A stretch of DNA of 64,000 nucleotides from Microbacterium sp. VKM Ac-2923 (GTDB lineage: Bacteria > Actinomycetota > Actinomycetes > Actinomycetales > Microbacteriaceae), in assembly GCF_022815605.1 (NCBI RefSeq), contig NZ_JALGRP010000002.1, forward strand, positions 248,001-312,000, in the 5' to 3' direction. A program made the translations under genes and the position numbers. This document shows positions 47,260 through 56,238 of the stretch, one piece after another. Within the stretch, counting starts at the first letter, position 1. Every line of letters starts with the position of its first letter. The notes beneath the pieces were generated by a model. That model had not been told where the DNA came from and made no database searches. It worked only from the letters and a program-made list of their open reading frames with translations.

Positions 47260-47397
47260 TCAGAGCGAGCAGGAACCGCCGCCGCAGCACTGCGATGCGG
47301 GCCGCGCGGCGTCATCCGCCTCCTCGGAAGAGGCACTCAGCAGCGTGATGAGCGGCTTTTCGGCGGGCTTCGTGTCAGACGTCGTGTCACCAGACAT
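47260..47397 (-). CDS. Small cysteine-rich protein, 45 residues
   Basis: ATG 47397 opens a 45-residue frame, MSGDTTSDTKPAEKPLITLL, ending in SQCCGGGSCSL. The C-terminal CC-GGGS-C cluster suggests metal binding. Similar short proteins ending in Cys/Gly clusters are seen in actinobacteria, but I do not recognise a named family. It is divergent from the PfpI-family gene 187 bases away. CCTGCTC-aga-gcGAGCAGG near its stop may be a terminator. Confidence 0.55.
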   Translation of the reverse strand: MSGDTTSDTKPAEKPLITLLSASSEEADDAARPASQCCGGGSCSL

Positions 47398-47584
47398 GCG
47401 CCCCATGCTACGCCCGTGTGTGGCCGGCCGGGCCGCGCCGGTGATTCGACTGGCCGGCCAGGCCCAGCGAGTACCCGTGATTCGGAAATACTCCCCCGCA
47501 CCGGTGTCCGCAACCCCCGGGCCCGGTCCGGCGGGCCTTTCTAGCGTGGTGGTGACCCCTGACAGAGAAAGAGAGAGTCGACCC

Positions 47585-48133
47585 ATGACCGATCTCAGCG
47601 GCAAGCGCATCGCCTTCCTGGCCACGGACGGATTCGAAGACAGCGAGCTCACCAGCCCGTGGGAGGCGGTGACCTCCGCTGGCGCTGTCGCCGTGCTCGT
47701 CTCGCCGAAGGACGGAACCATCAGCGGAGAGAAGGGTCACGAGCAGCAGGTCGACCTCGCCGTGTCCGGGGCATCGGCCGGAGACTTCGATGCCCTCGTC
47801 CTGCCCGGCGGCGTGCAGAACGCGGACGATATCCGCATCGTGAAGGATGCCGTGGCCTTCACCCGCGACTTCTTCGATCAGCACAAGCCGGTCGCCGTGA
47901 TCTGCCACGGCGGGTGGATCCTTACCGAGGCCGACGTACTCGAGGGCCGCACGCTCACGAGTTACCCGACGCTGCAGACCGACCTGCGCAACGCCGGCGC
48001 GACCTGGGTCGACGAAGAGGTGCACGTCGACCAAGGCCTGGTGTCGAGCCGGAACCCCGACGACCTGCCCGCGTTCAACGCGAAGCTCGTCGAAGAGGTC
48101 GCCGAGGAAAAGCACGCGGGACAGACGGCCTGA
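47585..48133 (+). CDS. PfpI/DJ-1 family protein (type 1 glutamine amidotransferase-like)
   Basis: A 182-residue class I amidotransferase-like protein of the PfpI/YhbO group. GKRIAFLATDGFEDSELTSP near residues 5-25 has the conserved Glu, VLPGGVQNADDIR near 78-90, and the nucleophile elbow VAVICHGGWIL (Cys near 104, followed by His). Family members act as stress-related proteases, deglycases or hydratases; which applies here is open. ATG 47585 follows an AAAGAGAGAG purine run. A strong terminator follows. Confidence 0.92.
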   Translation: MTDLSGKRIAFLATDGFEDSELTSPWEAVTSAGAVAVLVSPKDGTISGEKGHEQQVDLAVSGASAGDFDALVLPGGVQNADDIRIVKDAVAFTRDFFDQHKPVAVICHGGWILTEADVLEGRTLTSYPTLQTDLRNAGATWVDEEVHVDQGLVSSRNPDDLPAFNAKLVEEVAEEKHAGQTA

Positions 48134-48143
48134 CCTCGTCATG

Positions 48144-48173
48144 GAATGCCCCGGGTCACGGCCCGGGGCATTC
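48144..48173 (+). terminator. Rho-independent terminator after the PfpI-family gene
   Basis: GAATGCCCCGGG (48144-48155) pairs perfectly with CCCGGGGCATTC (48162-48173) around a 6-base loop, followed by TTGTAT. The next 200 bases (48174-48382) hold no gene I can support. Confidence 0.85.
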
Positions 48174-48382
48174 TTGTATGCATCGCGGGACCGGCCCCTC
48201 ACTCCATCAGCCGTCCGCAGAAGTTCAGCGGTACGACGTCAGCGCGGAAGCCCGTTCCCGTCCTGACGACGCGCAGATCGCGGAGGTGATGCGCGCCGCC
48301 GCCCGCGTGCGATCCCCGCGCCGCCGCGACCCGCAGCCGCACGACCCTCGGCGATCAGCGCCGGGATGCGCCCGCCGCTCGG

Positions 48383-49234
48383 TCATCCCGGTGTCGCGTG
48401 GTCTGAGGTCTCGATCGGCGCCTGGCAGGCCGGGCACCACTGCCCTCCGCCCTTGGTCCCGGGGATGTCCTCGATGAGTCCCCCGCAATCGGGACACGGC
48501 TCCCCGGCACGCCCGTGCACGCGCATCGCCCGGACCTTCGCGGCCTTCTGCTCGGCGATCGGCACGCCGCGTCGCGCGATCACGGCCGCGGTCATGGTGT
48601 CGTGCAGCGCGCTCCACAATCGGGAGATCTCGTCATCCGACAGCGACGCGGCGTGGACCACCGGCGACAGCCGCGCCGCGAAGAGGATCTCGTCAGAGTA
48701 GGCGTTGCCGATCCCGGCGAGCGTCTCCTGCTCCTGCAGCAGGGCCTTGAGTTGCTTGCGACGACCACTGACGGCCTCCGCCAGCATGGCCCGTGAGTAC
48801 GCGGGGTCGGCGGCATCCGGACCGAGCTTGGCGACCGAGGGGACATCGTCAGCGGCATCAGCCACGTGCAGCTGCACGGACAACCATTCCCCGGCGTCGG
48901 TGACACCGAGGACGCCGTCATCGAAGACGACCCGCGCGATGAGTGCTGCAACCGGCGGGAGTGCAGGCTCCGCCTCGACCTCAGGGGGATCCTCCCACGT
49001 CGCCCACCCGGCCCGCCCGAAGCCGAGCGACAGGTGAACGCCGTCGAGATCGAGGTCGATGTGCTTGCCGTGACGGGTCACCGCGGTGACCGCCCGCCCG
49101 ATCAGTTCGTCGAGCGGCCGGGCACGGGTCTTCAGGGCCCGCCCCTCGACGAGCTCGACCTCAGTGACCGCGTGACCTGCGAGACGCGTACGCAGGAACG
49201 ACGCGAGGGCCTCGGCCTCAGGAGCTTCGGGCAC
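48383..49234 (-). CDS. Formamidopyrimidine-DNA glycosylase (Fpg/Nei family)
   Basis: A 283-residue base-excision repair enzyme. After Met removal the N-terminus is PEAPEAEALA, retaining the catalytic Pro1-Glu2; RHGKHIDLDL near 55 carries the conserved Lys. The helix-two-turn-helix LAGIGNAYSDEILFAARLSP and a C-terminal zinc finger (CPDCGG ... WCPACQ) are present. The finger tip is TKGGGQWCPACQ rather than the common Arg-containing form, so it belongs to an actinobacterial Fpg2/Nei-like branch. The GTG start at 49234 follows the flotillin stop by 12 bases. Confidence 0.92.
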   Translation of the reverse strand: MPEAPEAEALASFLRTRLAGHAVTEVELVEGRALKTRARPLDELIGRAVTAVTRHGKHIDLDLDGVHLSLGFGRAGWATWEDPPEVEAEPALPPVAALIARVVFDDGVLGVTDAGEWLSVQLHVADAADDVPSVAKLGPDAADPAYSRAMLAEAVSGRRKQLKALLQEQETLAGIGNAYSDEILFAARLSPVVHAASLSDDEISRLWSALHDTMTAAVIARRGVPIAEQKAAKVRAMRVHGRAGEPCPDCGGLIEDIPGTKGGGQWCPACQAPIETSDHATPG

Positions 49235-49246
49235 GCGCCGCGGCTC

Positions 49247-50671
49247 TCAGGCTCCGGCGTCCGGTGCCGCGGCGCCCGTCGGCGGCACGGTCGGCGCGGG
49301 ATAGGTCGCCTTGTCGGTGGATGCCGTGGGCCGGCGAGCCGACTCCGCGAAGGCATCGGCCACCGCGCGACCCTGGATGATCTGCGTCAGGTCGATGCCG
49401 GTCGCCGCGCGCACGGCCTCGAACGAGGAGCGCAGGCCGGTGGCCGACTCGGTCGCGAGGTGGCTGCTGGCGCCGTCTCCGCCGAGCACGGTGATGTTGC
49501 CGACGCGGTCGTAGCCCTTCGCGAACTCCGCCATCATCGGCACGAGCGCCTCGAGCGCCCGCTGTGCGAGGAGAGCTTCCTGGTTGTGCGACAGGGCCTC
49601 GGCCTCGGCACGGATCGCCTCGGCACGTGCCTCACCGGCCAGGCGCACCGCCTGGGCGTCGGCCTCGGCACGCACGCGCACGGCGGCGGCTTCCTGCTGG
49701 GCGATCTCGGCGCGCGCCTGAGCCGCCTTGATCTGCGCGTACGACTCGGCGTCGGCGTCCTTCTGGCGCTGGTAGAGGTCGGCATCGGCGACGCGCGAGA
49801 CCTCGGATTCGAGGCGGGCCTGGGTGTTCTGCGCCTCCTGCTGCAGGACGGCCTGTCGCCGCTCGGCGCGGGTCAGGGCCTCGGCCTGCTCGGCTTCGGC
49901 GTTGGCGCGGCCGACCTCGGCCTTGGCCGCGGCGCTGTTCTTGTCGAGCGCCGTCTGCTCGATGAGGTTGGCCTCGTCGGTGGCGATCTGGCGGGCGCGA
50001 ATCTCGCGCACCGCGTTGATGCGGGCCACCTCGGCCTCACGCTTGACTCGCTCGACCTCCGTCGCACCGAGCGCCGAGATGTAGCCGTTGAGGTCGGTGA
50101 TGCCCTGGATCTGGAACGAGTCCAGGATGAGGCCCTGCGACGAGAGATCCTGCTTGATTCCCTCAGCGATCTGGTCCGACAGTCGCTGGCGGTCACGCAT
50201 GAGCTCTTCGACGGTCAGCGTCGCGACCACACCGCGAAGCGCACCCTCGAGCTGCTCCGTGGTGAACTGCTCGATCGCCTTGTCCTGCGAGGCGAAGCGC
50301 TCTGCCGCGCGACGTACGGACTCGGGGTCCGAACCGATCTTGACCAGTGCCACACCGCTCACGTTCACCGTGACGCCCGTCGATGACTGCGCTGTCGGCT
50401 CCATCTTGATCTGGCGGGCTCGCAGCGAGATCATCTCGCCGCGCTGCGTCAGCGGATTGACGATCGCTCCGCCGCCGGTGATCACCGTGATGCGCGAGGA
50501 GTTGCCGTCGGAGCTCTTCTGCCGCTTACCGACGATGACCAGGGCCTCGTCGGCCTTCGCGACGCGATACCAGCCGCGGACGACCAGGGCGAGCACGGCC
50601 ATGACGACCACCGCGATCACCACGACGATGGCCACGATGATTCCGACGGCTCCCAATGCGGCGAGTTCCAT
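49247..50671 (-). CDS. Flotillin/SPFH domain protein
   Basis: A 474-residue membrane scaffold protein. An N-terminal helix (about 5-32) is followed by an SPFH/band 7 domain (VIVGKRQKSSDGNSSRITVI, then RGEMISLRARQIKMEPTAQS and LSSQGLILDSFQIQGITD, to about residue 195) and a long Glu/Ala-rich flotillin coiled coil (about 200-350; EAEVARINAVREIRARQIAT). The C-terminus is low-complexity. It organises membrane microdomains in known bacteria. It is the upstream gene of a pair with fpg. Confidence 0.93.
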   Translation of the reverse strand: MELAALGAVGIIVAIVVVIAVVVMAVLALVVRGWYRVAKADEALVIVGKRQKSSDGNSSRITVITGGGAIVNPLTQRGEMISLRARQIKMEPTAQSSTGVTVNVSGVALVKIGSDPESVRRAAERFASQDKAIEQFTTEQLEGALRGVVATLTVEELMRDRQRLSDQIAEGIKQDLSSQGLILDSFQIQGITDLNGYISALGATEVERVKREAEVARINAVREIRARQIATDEANLIEQTALDKNSAAAKAEVGRANAEAEQAEALTRAERRQAVLQQEAQNTQARLESEVSRVADADLYQRQKDADAESYAQIKAAQARAEIAQQEAAAVRVRAEADAQAVRLAGEARAEAIRAEAEALSHNQEALLAQRALEALVPMMAEFAKGYDRVGNITVLGGDGASSHLATESATGLRSSFEAVRAATGIDLTQIIQGRAVADAFAESARRPTASTDKATYPAPTVPPTGAAAPDAGA

Positions 50672-50842
50672 GCTTCTCCTTCGACGGGCGCAGCCGAGGC
50701 GGCGCGGGGAATTCCTTCCAACCTAACGGGGGGTCATACGGCTCTGTCCACCCGTTGCGCGCACGATCGGCATCCGTCGGGGTGGGGAGGAGCGTACCGT
50801 TGAGGCAGAGGCGGCCCGAACCGCCGAAGAAGGGTCCCCCAC

Positions 50843-51256
50843 ATGAAGATCGTCTCGTCGCAAGACTGGCGCGATGCCATCCGCTTCGATGCCCCTGTCC
50901 TGGTCGCCGACGTCGTGCCGGGCGAAGCCACCCGGTGCGTCGCCTGCGGCACCGACGGCCCGCTCTACGAGCGGACCGAGCTGTGGGCGGTAAAGCATCG
51001 TCACCCCAAGCACCACGACGGGTTCGTGCGTTTCTACTGCGAGGCGCACAAGCCGGCCGCACCTCCTCCGCCGCCCGTTGCGCCGGTCGTGACCGCCCGC
51101 GCCCGGGCCGCCGCCGCTCCGCGCGCCGAGCGTCGCAACACGATCCCGAAGCCCACGCCGATCACCGACCGCCCGACGCGCGCGATGTGCCCCGACTGCT
51201 TCGTCGAGGTGTCCGTGGGCGGCGACTGCGGAATGTGCGGCGCGCAAGTCGTCTGA
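50843..51256 (+). CDS. Zinc-ribbon protein of unknown function
   Basis: A 137-residue protein with two Cys-pair clusters: RCVACGTDGPLYERTELWAV near 31-50 with FYCEAHK near 67, and MCPDCFVEVSVGGDCGMCGA near the C-terminus, so two zinc sites are likely. The middle is a Pro/Ala linker. The N-terminal MKIVSSQDWRDAIRFDAPVL is shared with Microbacteriaceae proteins that are sometimes mislabelled as metabolic enzymes; I see no enzyme domain. It stands alone, divergent from the flotillin gene, with a strong terminator behind it. Confidence 0.75.
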   Translation: MKIVSSQDWRDAIRFDAPVLVADVVPGEATRCVACGTDGPLYERTELWAVKHRHPKHHDGFVRFYCEAHKPAAPPPPPVAPVVTARARAAAAPRAERRNTIPKPTPITDRPTRAMCPDCFVEVSVGGDCGMCGAQVV

Positions 51257-51271
51257 CGCGACGCCCACGAT

Positions 51272-51302
51272 GAACCGCCCCGGGATTCACCCGGGGCGGT
51301 TC
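51272..51302 (+). terminator. Rho-independent-like terminator, probably bidirectional
   Basis: GAACCGCCCCGGG (51272-51284) pairs perfectly with CCCGGGGCGGTTC (51290-51302) around ATTCA. It lies between the convergent zinc-ribbon and aldose-epimerase genes and could serve both. Confidence 0.85.
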
Positions 51303-51317
51303 GTCGTTCTCAAAGGG

Positions 51318-52286
51318 TCAGCGAGCCGAGATCGTCCACCCCGCGTCGTGCGACGCGCCGGGGTCGAGGGACACCACGCCGGTGTCGAAGTCGTAGGCGT
51401 CGTCGTTGAACGCGTCGGGTGCGCAGGTCATGGGCTCCACCGCGAGGCCCGCACGGTGTCCGGGCGTGCCGGGTCCGGTCGGGAGGTCAGCGGTGTGGAT
51501 CTGCACCCACGGGCAGTCCCCCGCCCAGCTCATCGTCACGCCCGAGCCCGAGGGATCGGTGACGACCACGGTCGCCCTGCCCGCGGCATCCCGGATCAGG
51601 CCGGTGTAGGCGTGGTCGATCTCGACGGCACCGAGGACGCGCTCCGCGCGGAAGTCGAAGCGCTCGGCCTCGACGGTCACGGATGCCAGCGCCACCGGCG
51701 ACAGCCGGTCCGGGGTCACTTCGAGCACGGTGTCGGCCGGGAGGGTCAGGCTCCACTCGTCCAGGGCCGCGGGACCGGCGACGAGGTACGGGTGCGGTCC
51801 GGTCCCCCACGGTGCCGGTGTGTCCGACAGGTTCGTCGCGCGGACCGTCTGCGTGAGGCCGTCGGCGTCCAGGCGGTACGTCGTCGAGACCACCAACCAC
51901 CACGGGTAACCCGCCTGAGCGGGCACCGTCGCGGTCAGGGTCACCGCGTCGTCCGAGGCATCCGAGATGTTCCAGTCCGTCCACGACAGAAGCCCGTGCA
52001 GAGCATGACCGCGGTTCGGTTCGGTCACGGGCAGCTGATGTTCGACCCCGTCGAAACGGTGGATGCCGTCCACTACGCGGTTCGGCCAGGGAGCCAGCGT
52101 CGTGCCCCGGTAGGCGGGACGCAACTCGTCGGCGTCGAACGGGACGACGAGATCGCGCCCCTCGTGGGTCAAGGATCGGAGAGAGGCCCCGACGCTCGCA
52201 ATGGCGGCTTCGTAGCCGTGGGCGCGAAGAACGACGGGAGTGCCCGAGACCAACGTGGGGGTCTCGGTGGGAACGGCAGCGGTCAT
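51318..52286 (-). CDS. Aldose 1-epimerase (mutarotase) family protein
   Basis: A 322-residue beta-sandwich enzyme interconverting sugar anomers. RGTTLAPWPNRVVDG near 60 (conserved Arg/Asn), NRGHALHGLLSW near 92 with the substrate His, GTGPHPYLVAG near 165 with the catalytic His, and a C-terminal AVEPMTCAPDAFN (catalytic Glu) are family hallmarks. ATG 52286 was chosen over an Arg-rich upstream extension to 52346. No sugar operon is adjacent, so the substrate is unknown. Confidence 0.93.
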   Translation of the reverse strand: MTAAVPTETPTLVSGTPVVLRAHGYEAAIASVGASLRSLTHEGRDLVVPFDADELRPAYRGTTLAPWPNRVVDGIHRFDGVEHQLPVTEPNRGHALHGLLSWTDWNISDASDDAVTLTATVPAQAGYPWWLVVSTTYRLDADGLTQTVRATNLSDTPAPWGTGPHPYLVAGPAALDEWSLTLPADTVLEVTPDRLSPVALASVTVEAERFDFRAERVLGAVEIDHAYTGLIRDAAGRATVVVTDPSGSGVTMSWAGDCPWVQIHTADLPTGPGTPGHRAGLAVEPMTCAPDAFNDDAYDFDTGVVSLDPGASHDAGWTISAR

Positions 52287-52365
52287 GTCGCCATTATCGC
52301 GGTCGTGGCGCCGTGGGCGCGGCACCCGGGCCGCTGCGTCGGCCACTCCGCCCGCCAGCGACGAC

Positions 52366-52397
52366 GAATGCCCCGACCGCGGACGGTCGGGGCATTC
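52366..52397 (-). terminator. Terminator of the csbD gene
   Basis: GAATGCCCCGACCG (52366-52379) pairs perfectly with CGGTCGGGGCATTC (52384-52397) around a 4-base loop, 12 bases after the csbD stop on the minus strand. Confidence 0.85.
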
Positions 52398-52409
52398 GGG
52401 GAGGGCGAC

Positions 52410-52580
52410 TTACTTGAAGGCGTCCTTGACGTTCTCGCCGGCCTTCTTGACGTTGGCCTTGCTCTGGTCGTTCTGACCCTCGGCTTCGAGACGCTCGTTG
52501 TCGGTTGCCTTGCCGAAGGCTTCCTTCGCCTTGCCGGCGATGTCTTCAGCGGCGTTCTTGATCTTGTCGTCGAGTCCCAT
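52410..52580 (-). CDS. CsbD family stress protein
   Basis: A 56-residue hydrophilic, helical protein beginning MGLDDKIKNAAEDIAGKAKE, with the CsbD pattern of KxAAxxIAGKAKEAFGK and a later QSKANVKKAGENVKD. Members are general-stress proteins of unknown mechanism. ATG 52580 is preceded by GGGAGGAGCC, an excellent ribosome binding site. Monocistronic, with its own terminator. Confidence 0.93.
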   Translation of the reverse strand: MGLDDKIKNAAEDIAGKAKEAFGKATDNERLEAEGQNDQSKANVKKAGENVKDAFK

Positions 52581-52754
52581 GGCGGCTCCTCCCGTGTGGT
52601 CTTCGGGTATTTCCCGATGACGATCACGCTAGATCGCCCCCCCGCGTGATCTGGGGGGCTTGAAATTCGTCTCGGCGTGAGGCAATGCCTCGGGTTAGGT
52701 TCGACAGGTGCCCGTTACTCCTTTCCGTCGGTTTCGCCGCTCCGGGGCCGCGAC

Positions 52755-54062
52755 ATGAGCACTCTCGCCGATTTCCACGACCTCCTCGACGACGCACCCC
52801 GCGAACCCCAGAGCAACGGCCGCGCCGGGCGCATCGCGCTCATCGTGTTCCTCGTCGTCACGTTCCTGGTGCTGGGCGGCAGTGGCGGGTACGTGTGGTG
52901 GGCCTCTTCCGCCGCCCTTCCCGCGCCGATCGTCACCTCGCAGGCGCCTGCCGTGGCGGCGGGGCCGGCGGCATCCCTCGCCCTTCCGTCCGGCGGACAG
53001 ATGCTGATGAGCGTCGAAGGCGGCGAGACCTATCTGGGACCGGATGCCGCGGGCGCGTTCGCCTCGTCGGGTGGAAACGATCCTCGGCCCATCGCGAGCA
53101 TCGCCAAGCTGATCACCGCGCTCGTCATCCTCGACGCCCACCCGCTGGACGGCCCGGACGACGCGGGGCCCACGATCGCCTTCACCGAAGCCGACACGGA
53201 CCTCTACGACCAGTTCTACGTTCAGGACGCGGTCATCGCGAAGATGCCCGACGGGCTCACCCTGTCACTGCACGACTCGCTCGCGACCATGCTGCTGCCC
53301 TCGGCGGCGAACTACGCCGTCGCCAACGCCCGCTGGGCCTTCGGCTCCGAGAGCGCATACGCGCAGGCGGCACGGACCTGGCTGAGCGCGAACGGCCTCA
53401 ACGACACGCGGATCGTGGATGCCACGGGCCTCGACGACCGCAACACGAGCACGCCGAACGATCTCGTCGCGCTCGGCCGGATCGCCGCCGGCAACCCCGT
53501 CGTCGCCCGCCTGGCCGCCACCGAGTGGATCACCGTCGAGGGGCCCGGGTACGTCACGAACACGAACGACCTGCTCGGAACGCTCGGGATCACCGGAATG
53601 AAGACGGGCAACCTCGGTGACGGCACCTTCAACCTGCTCTTCACCTCCACGCTCGACGTCGGCGTGGGCGGACCACTGAACATCACCGGAGTGCGGCTCG
53701 GCGGCGAGACGCACGACAGCACCGACGACGACGTCGTGCGCCTGCTGCAGAGCCTGCAGGACGGTTTCCACGACCTGAGCCTCGGAACCGTCGGCGACGA
53801 CGTCGGCACGATCTCGACGCCCTGGGGATCCGAGGCGTCCCTCGTGCTGACGCGAACCGCGGCACTGCGCACCTGGTCCGACACCCCCGTCGCGGTGAAC
53901 CTCGACACCGTCACGCCGCAGAACTACGCCGATGGGGAGGTCGTGGGCACCGTGACCTGGACCGCTGGCCCCGAGACGACGTCGTCCGACGTGAAGATCA
54001 AGGGCGCGATCGCCGAACCCACCCTGTGGTGGCGCCTGACCCACCCGACCGAGCTGGGCTGA
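52755..54062 (+). CDS. D-alanyl-D-alanine carboxypeptidase-like (peptidase S11)
   Basis: A 435-residue bitopic protein: cytoplasmic N-terminus, a membrane helix at about 26-48, then an extracellular serine DD-peptidase domain that trims peptidoglycan pentapeptides. The SxxK motif is S115-I-A-K118 and the KTG motif is K283-T-G. The SxN motif appears as S183-A-A-N186, one residue longer than usual, which may alter activity. The C-terminal ~110 residues resemble the S11 beta domain. ATG 52755 is chosen; the frame is open upstream to 52677. Confidence 0.9.
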   Translation: MSTLADFHDLLDDAPREPQSNGRAGRIALIVFLVVTFLVLGGSGGYVWWASSAALPAPIVTSQAPAVAAGPAASLALPSGGQMLMSVEGGETYLGPDAAGAFASSGGNDPRPIASIAKLITALVILDAHPLDGPDDAGPTIAFTEADTDLYDQFYVQDAVIAKMPDGLTLSLHDSLATMLLPSAANYAVANARWAFGSESAYAQAARTWLSANGLNDTRIVDATGLDDRNTSTPNDLVALGRIAAGNPVVARLAATEWITVEGPGYVTNTNDLLGTLGITGMKTGNLGDGTFNLLFTSTLDVGVGGPLNITGVRLGGETHDSTDDDVVRLLQSLQDGFHDLSLGTVGDDVGTISTPWGSEASLVLTRTAALRTWSDTPVAVNLDTVTPQNYADGEVVGTVTWTAGPETTSSDVKIKGAIAEPTLWWRLTHPTELG

Positions 54063-54089
54063 CGCGCGTCCGCCGTCGGCATCCACCGA

Positions 54090-54800
54090 TCACACCGCGG
54101 GGAGCTCCGCGTGCGCGACGACGACGTCGGTCGTGTCACGCAGTTCCATCCGCGCGGCGTCCCCGCGCAGGACGGCGGCATTCATACGGCAGACGATGGG
54201 CACGTCCGAGCCGAGCACCTCGCCCGCCGTGAACTCGGCGCCGTCGACCCCGACGAAGACGAGTTCGTACGTCGCTCCGACGTCGAGCCCCGAGGCCTCG
54301 AGGTAAGCCTCGGTGCCCCAGGTGTGAGCCACTACCTCCGCCGTCACGTCGACTCCGAGGGCGTCGTCGCTCACCGCGATCTGTTCCACGGCACCGAGAG
54401 TCCCCGGGGGGCCCGAGGGCACAGGCGAGCCGAGCATGCCCGCACCGCCCGCACCGACCACCACACCCGTGGCGAGGCAGGCCGCGGCGACGACCGGCGT
54501 CACCCATCGGCGACGGCGAGTCGCGATCGGAACGACGGGCGGCGGATCGACCACGCTCGGGGCGCGGCGGTCGACGGATGCCTCGATCCGGGCGAACAGG
54601 TCACTGGTGTCGCGGGGAGCCGTCCATCCGAGATCCCCCTGACGCAGTCGCCCGGCGACCTCCTCGAGCGCGATGTACTCCTCCGCACGCGCGGGGTCGG
54701 AGCGCCGGATGTCGTCGAGCTCAGCTTCCTCCGCGGTGGTGAGCTCGCCCGCCAGGGCGGCGGCGACAAGTTCGGCCCAGCGGTCATCGGGAGTGCGCAT
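54090..54800 (-). CDS. RskA-like anti-sigma factor
   Basis: A 236-residue membrane anti-sigma factor: an N-terminal sigma-binding domain (ELVAAALAGELTTAEEAELD), a membrane helix near residues 98-122 (WVTPVVAAACLATGVVVGAG), and an RskA-type extracytoplasmic domain with beta strands ending VVVAHAELPAV. No zinc-binding HxxxCxxC is seen, as in RskA. Its start overlaps the sigma-factor end by 17 bases. It should hold the sigma factor until proteolysis releases it. Confidence 0.88.
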   Translation of the reverse strand: MRTPDDRWAELVAAALAGELTTAEEAELDDIRRSDPARAEEYIALEEVAGRLRQGDLGWTAPRDTSDLFARIEASVDRRAPSVVDPPPVVPIATRRRRWVTPVVAAACLATGVVVGAGGAGMLGSPVPSGPPGTLGAVEQIAVSDDALGVDVTAEVVAHTWGTEAYLEASGLDVGATYELVFVGVDGAEFTAGEVLGSDVPIVCRMNAAVLRGDAARMELRDTTDVVVAHAELPAV

Positions 54801-55317
54801 CGGGCGCCTCCATTTCTTCGAGGTGCGCTCGGAGAGCGCGGAGTGCGTGGAACGTGCGGGTGCGCCAGGTCGCGACGGGGACGCCCGTGGCGTCCGAGAG
54901 CTCCTGGTAGCTGCGGCCGTGCAGGTGGATCGCGACGACGGCGCTACGGTGCGCCTCGGTGAGGACCGACAGCGCTTCGAGCATCTGCAGACGCTCGAGC
55001 GGTTCGATGGCCTCTGCCGCTCGACTCTCGAGCTCGGCGTTGTCGCCGATGAGGGGCAGCCGGGCGCGTGTACGCAGCGCGTCGACGACGACATTGCGCG
55101 CGATCGAGAACAGCCAGGTTCGTTCGGATGCCGTGCGGGGATCGAAACGATCGCGCGCCCGCCACGCGCGCAGGAACGTCTCCTGCACGCAGTCTTCGGC
55201 GAGAGGGCGGTCGCGGAGGGCGTTGACCGCGTATCCCAGGAGGGCGGTGCCGTTGTCGTCGAACGCACGACGGAGGTCGAACCCGGCCTCGGCGCTCGGT
55301 CCGCGAGACGCGCGCAT
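54784..55317 (-). CDS. ECF RNA polymerase sigma factor (SigK-like)
   Basis: A 177-residue ECF sigma factor. Region 2 has YAVNALRDRPLAEDCVQETF and FLRAWRARDRFDP with WLFSIARNVVVDALR; region 4 has LSVLTEAHRSAVVAIHLHGR and SYQELSDATGVPVATWRTRT. ATG 55317 is chosen because AGGGAG lies six bases upstream; GTG 55353 and ATG 55323 are in frame. With the RskA-like partner it faces a CHRD-protein and sortase pair divergently, its likely regulon. Confidence 0.92.
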   Translation of the reverse strand: MRASRGPSAEAGFDLRRAFDDNGTALLGYAVNALRDRPLAEDCVQETFLRAWRARDRFDPRTASERTWLFSIARNVVVDALRTRARLPLIGDNAELESRAAEAIEPLERLQMLEALSVLTEAHRSAVVAIHLHGRSYQELSDATGVPVATWRTRTFHALRALRAHLEEMEAPDAHSR

Positions 55318-55527
55318 CCGCATCTCCCTGCTTTGGCCGGTGGACCCCGTCACGTGCGTCGTCCTCTCCGAGGGTAACCGTCGTGGTCGACGGTCTGAGG
55401 GGGTGTACGTCCCCGACGGCGCCGGCGTTCACCGTCGAAGAAATTCGTGTGGATGTGAACGCACGCCCCCTCGCGGTCGTACACACCCCCAACCGGACGT
55501 TCCGCGTCCCGATCGAAAGGCACGACG

Positions 55528-56238
55528 ATGACGAAGAAGACGTACGCCCGCCCACTGACGATCGGCGCTCTGGCCGGTGTCGCCCTGTTGACCGTCGGAC
55601 TCCCCGCTCACGCCGACACGGAAGTGGCCGAGCCCTCGGAGTTCACGAGCGCGTTCACGGTCATGGCGACACCGGACCAGGTGATCAACAACGACGGTGT
55701 CGCGACCCCCGGCCAGAGCGGCGCCACCGGGACGTTCACGTTCCGCATCAATTCAGACCAGGAGATCATCTGCTACGACATCCGCCTCGAGGGTGTCACC
55801 GGCGATTACCAGAGCCCCGCGAAGACGGCGACGCACATCCACCAGGCGGCCGCGGGTCAGCCCGGACCGCCGCGCATCGCCTTCCCCAACCCGGCGCCGG
55901 TCGGAGACGGTCCTCGTACCTCCTCGGGCTGCCTGCAGGGACCCTTCACCACCGGCGTCGTCGCCAACGGCTCCGACACCGGCACCGGGTTCTCGCTGAA
56001 GCAGATCGAGGCGAACCCCGCCGGCTTCACCGGCGACTCCCACACCGTCGACTTCGCCGCCGGGGTCGTCCGCGGCCAGCTGACGTCCATCCCCGTCGGG
56101 GGCGTCGACACCGGCGCCGGTGGAGCAGCCGACTCGAGCGCGAACGCGTGGGGTTTCGCCGCGGCAGCAGGCGGTCTCGGGCTCGTGGCTGCGGGGGCCG
56201 TCGCGGTCCAGCGTCGCCGCGCGACCACGGCGAAGTGA
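55528..56238 (+). CDS. Exported CHRD-domain protein with C-terminal anchor
   Basis: A 236-residue surface protein. A signal peptide ends near residue 29 (VGLPAHADTEV). A CHRD domain (about 35-185) includes TATHIHQAAAGQPGPPRIAF and a Cys pair (IICYDIR, SSGCLQGP). The C-terminus has SIPVGGVDTGAGGAADSS, then a hydrophobic helix (WGFAAAAGGLGLVAAGAVAV) and basic tail QRRR, a sortase-like sorting signal without a canonical LPxTG. The sortase gene overlaps its stop, supporting anchoring. CHRD function is poorly known. Confidence 0.87.
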   Translation: MTKKTYARPLTIGALAGVALLTVGLPAHADTEVAEPSEFTSAFTVMATPDQVINNDGVATPGQSGATGTFTFRINSDQEIICYDIRLEGVTGDYQSPAKTATHIHQAAAGQPGPPRIAFPNPAPVGDGPRTSSGCLQGPFTTGVVANGSDTGTGFSLKQIEANPAGFTGDSHTVDFAAGVVRGQLTSIPVGGVDTGAGGAADSSANAWGFAAAAGGLGLVAAGAVAVQRRRATTAK

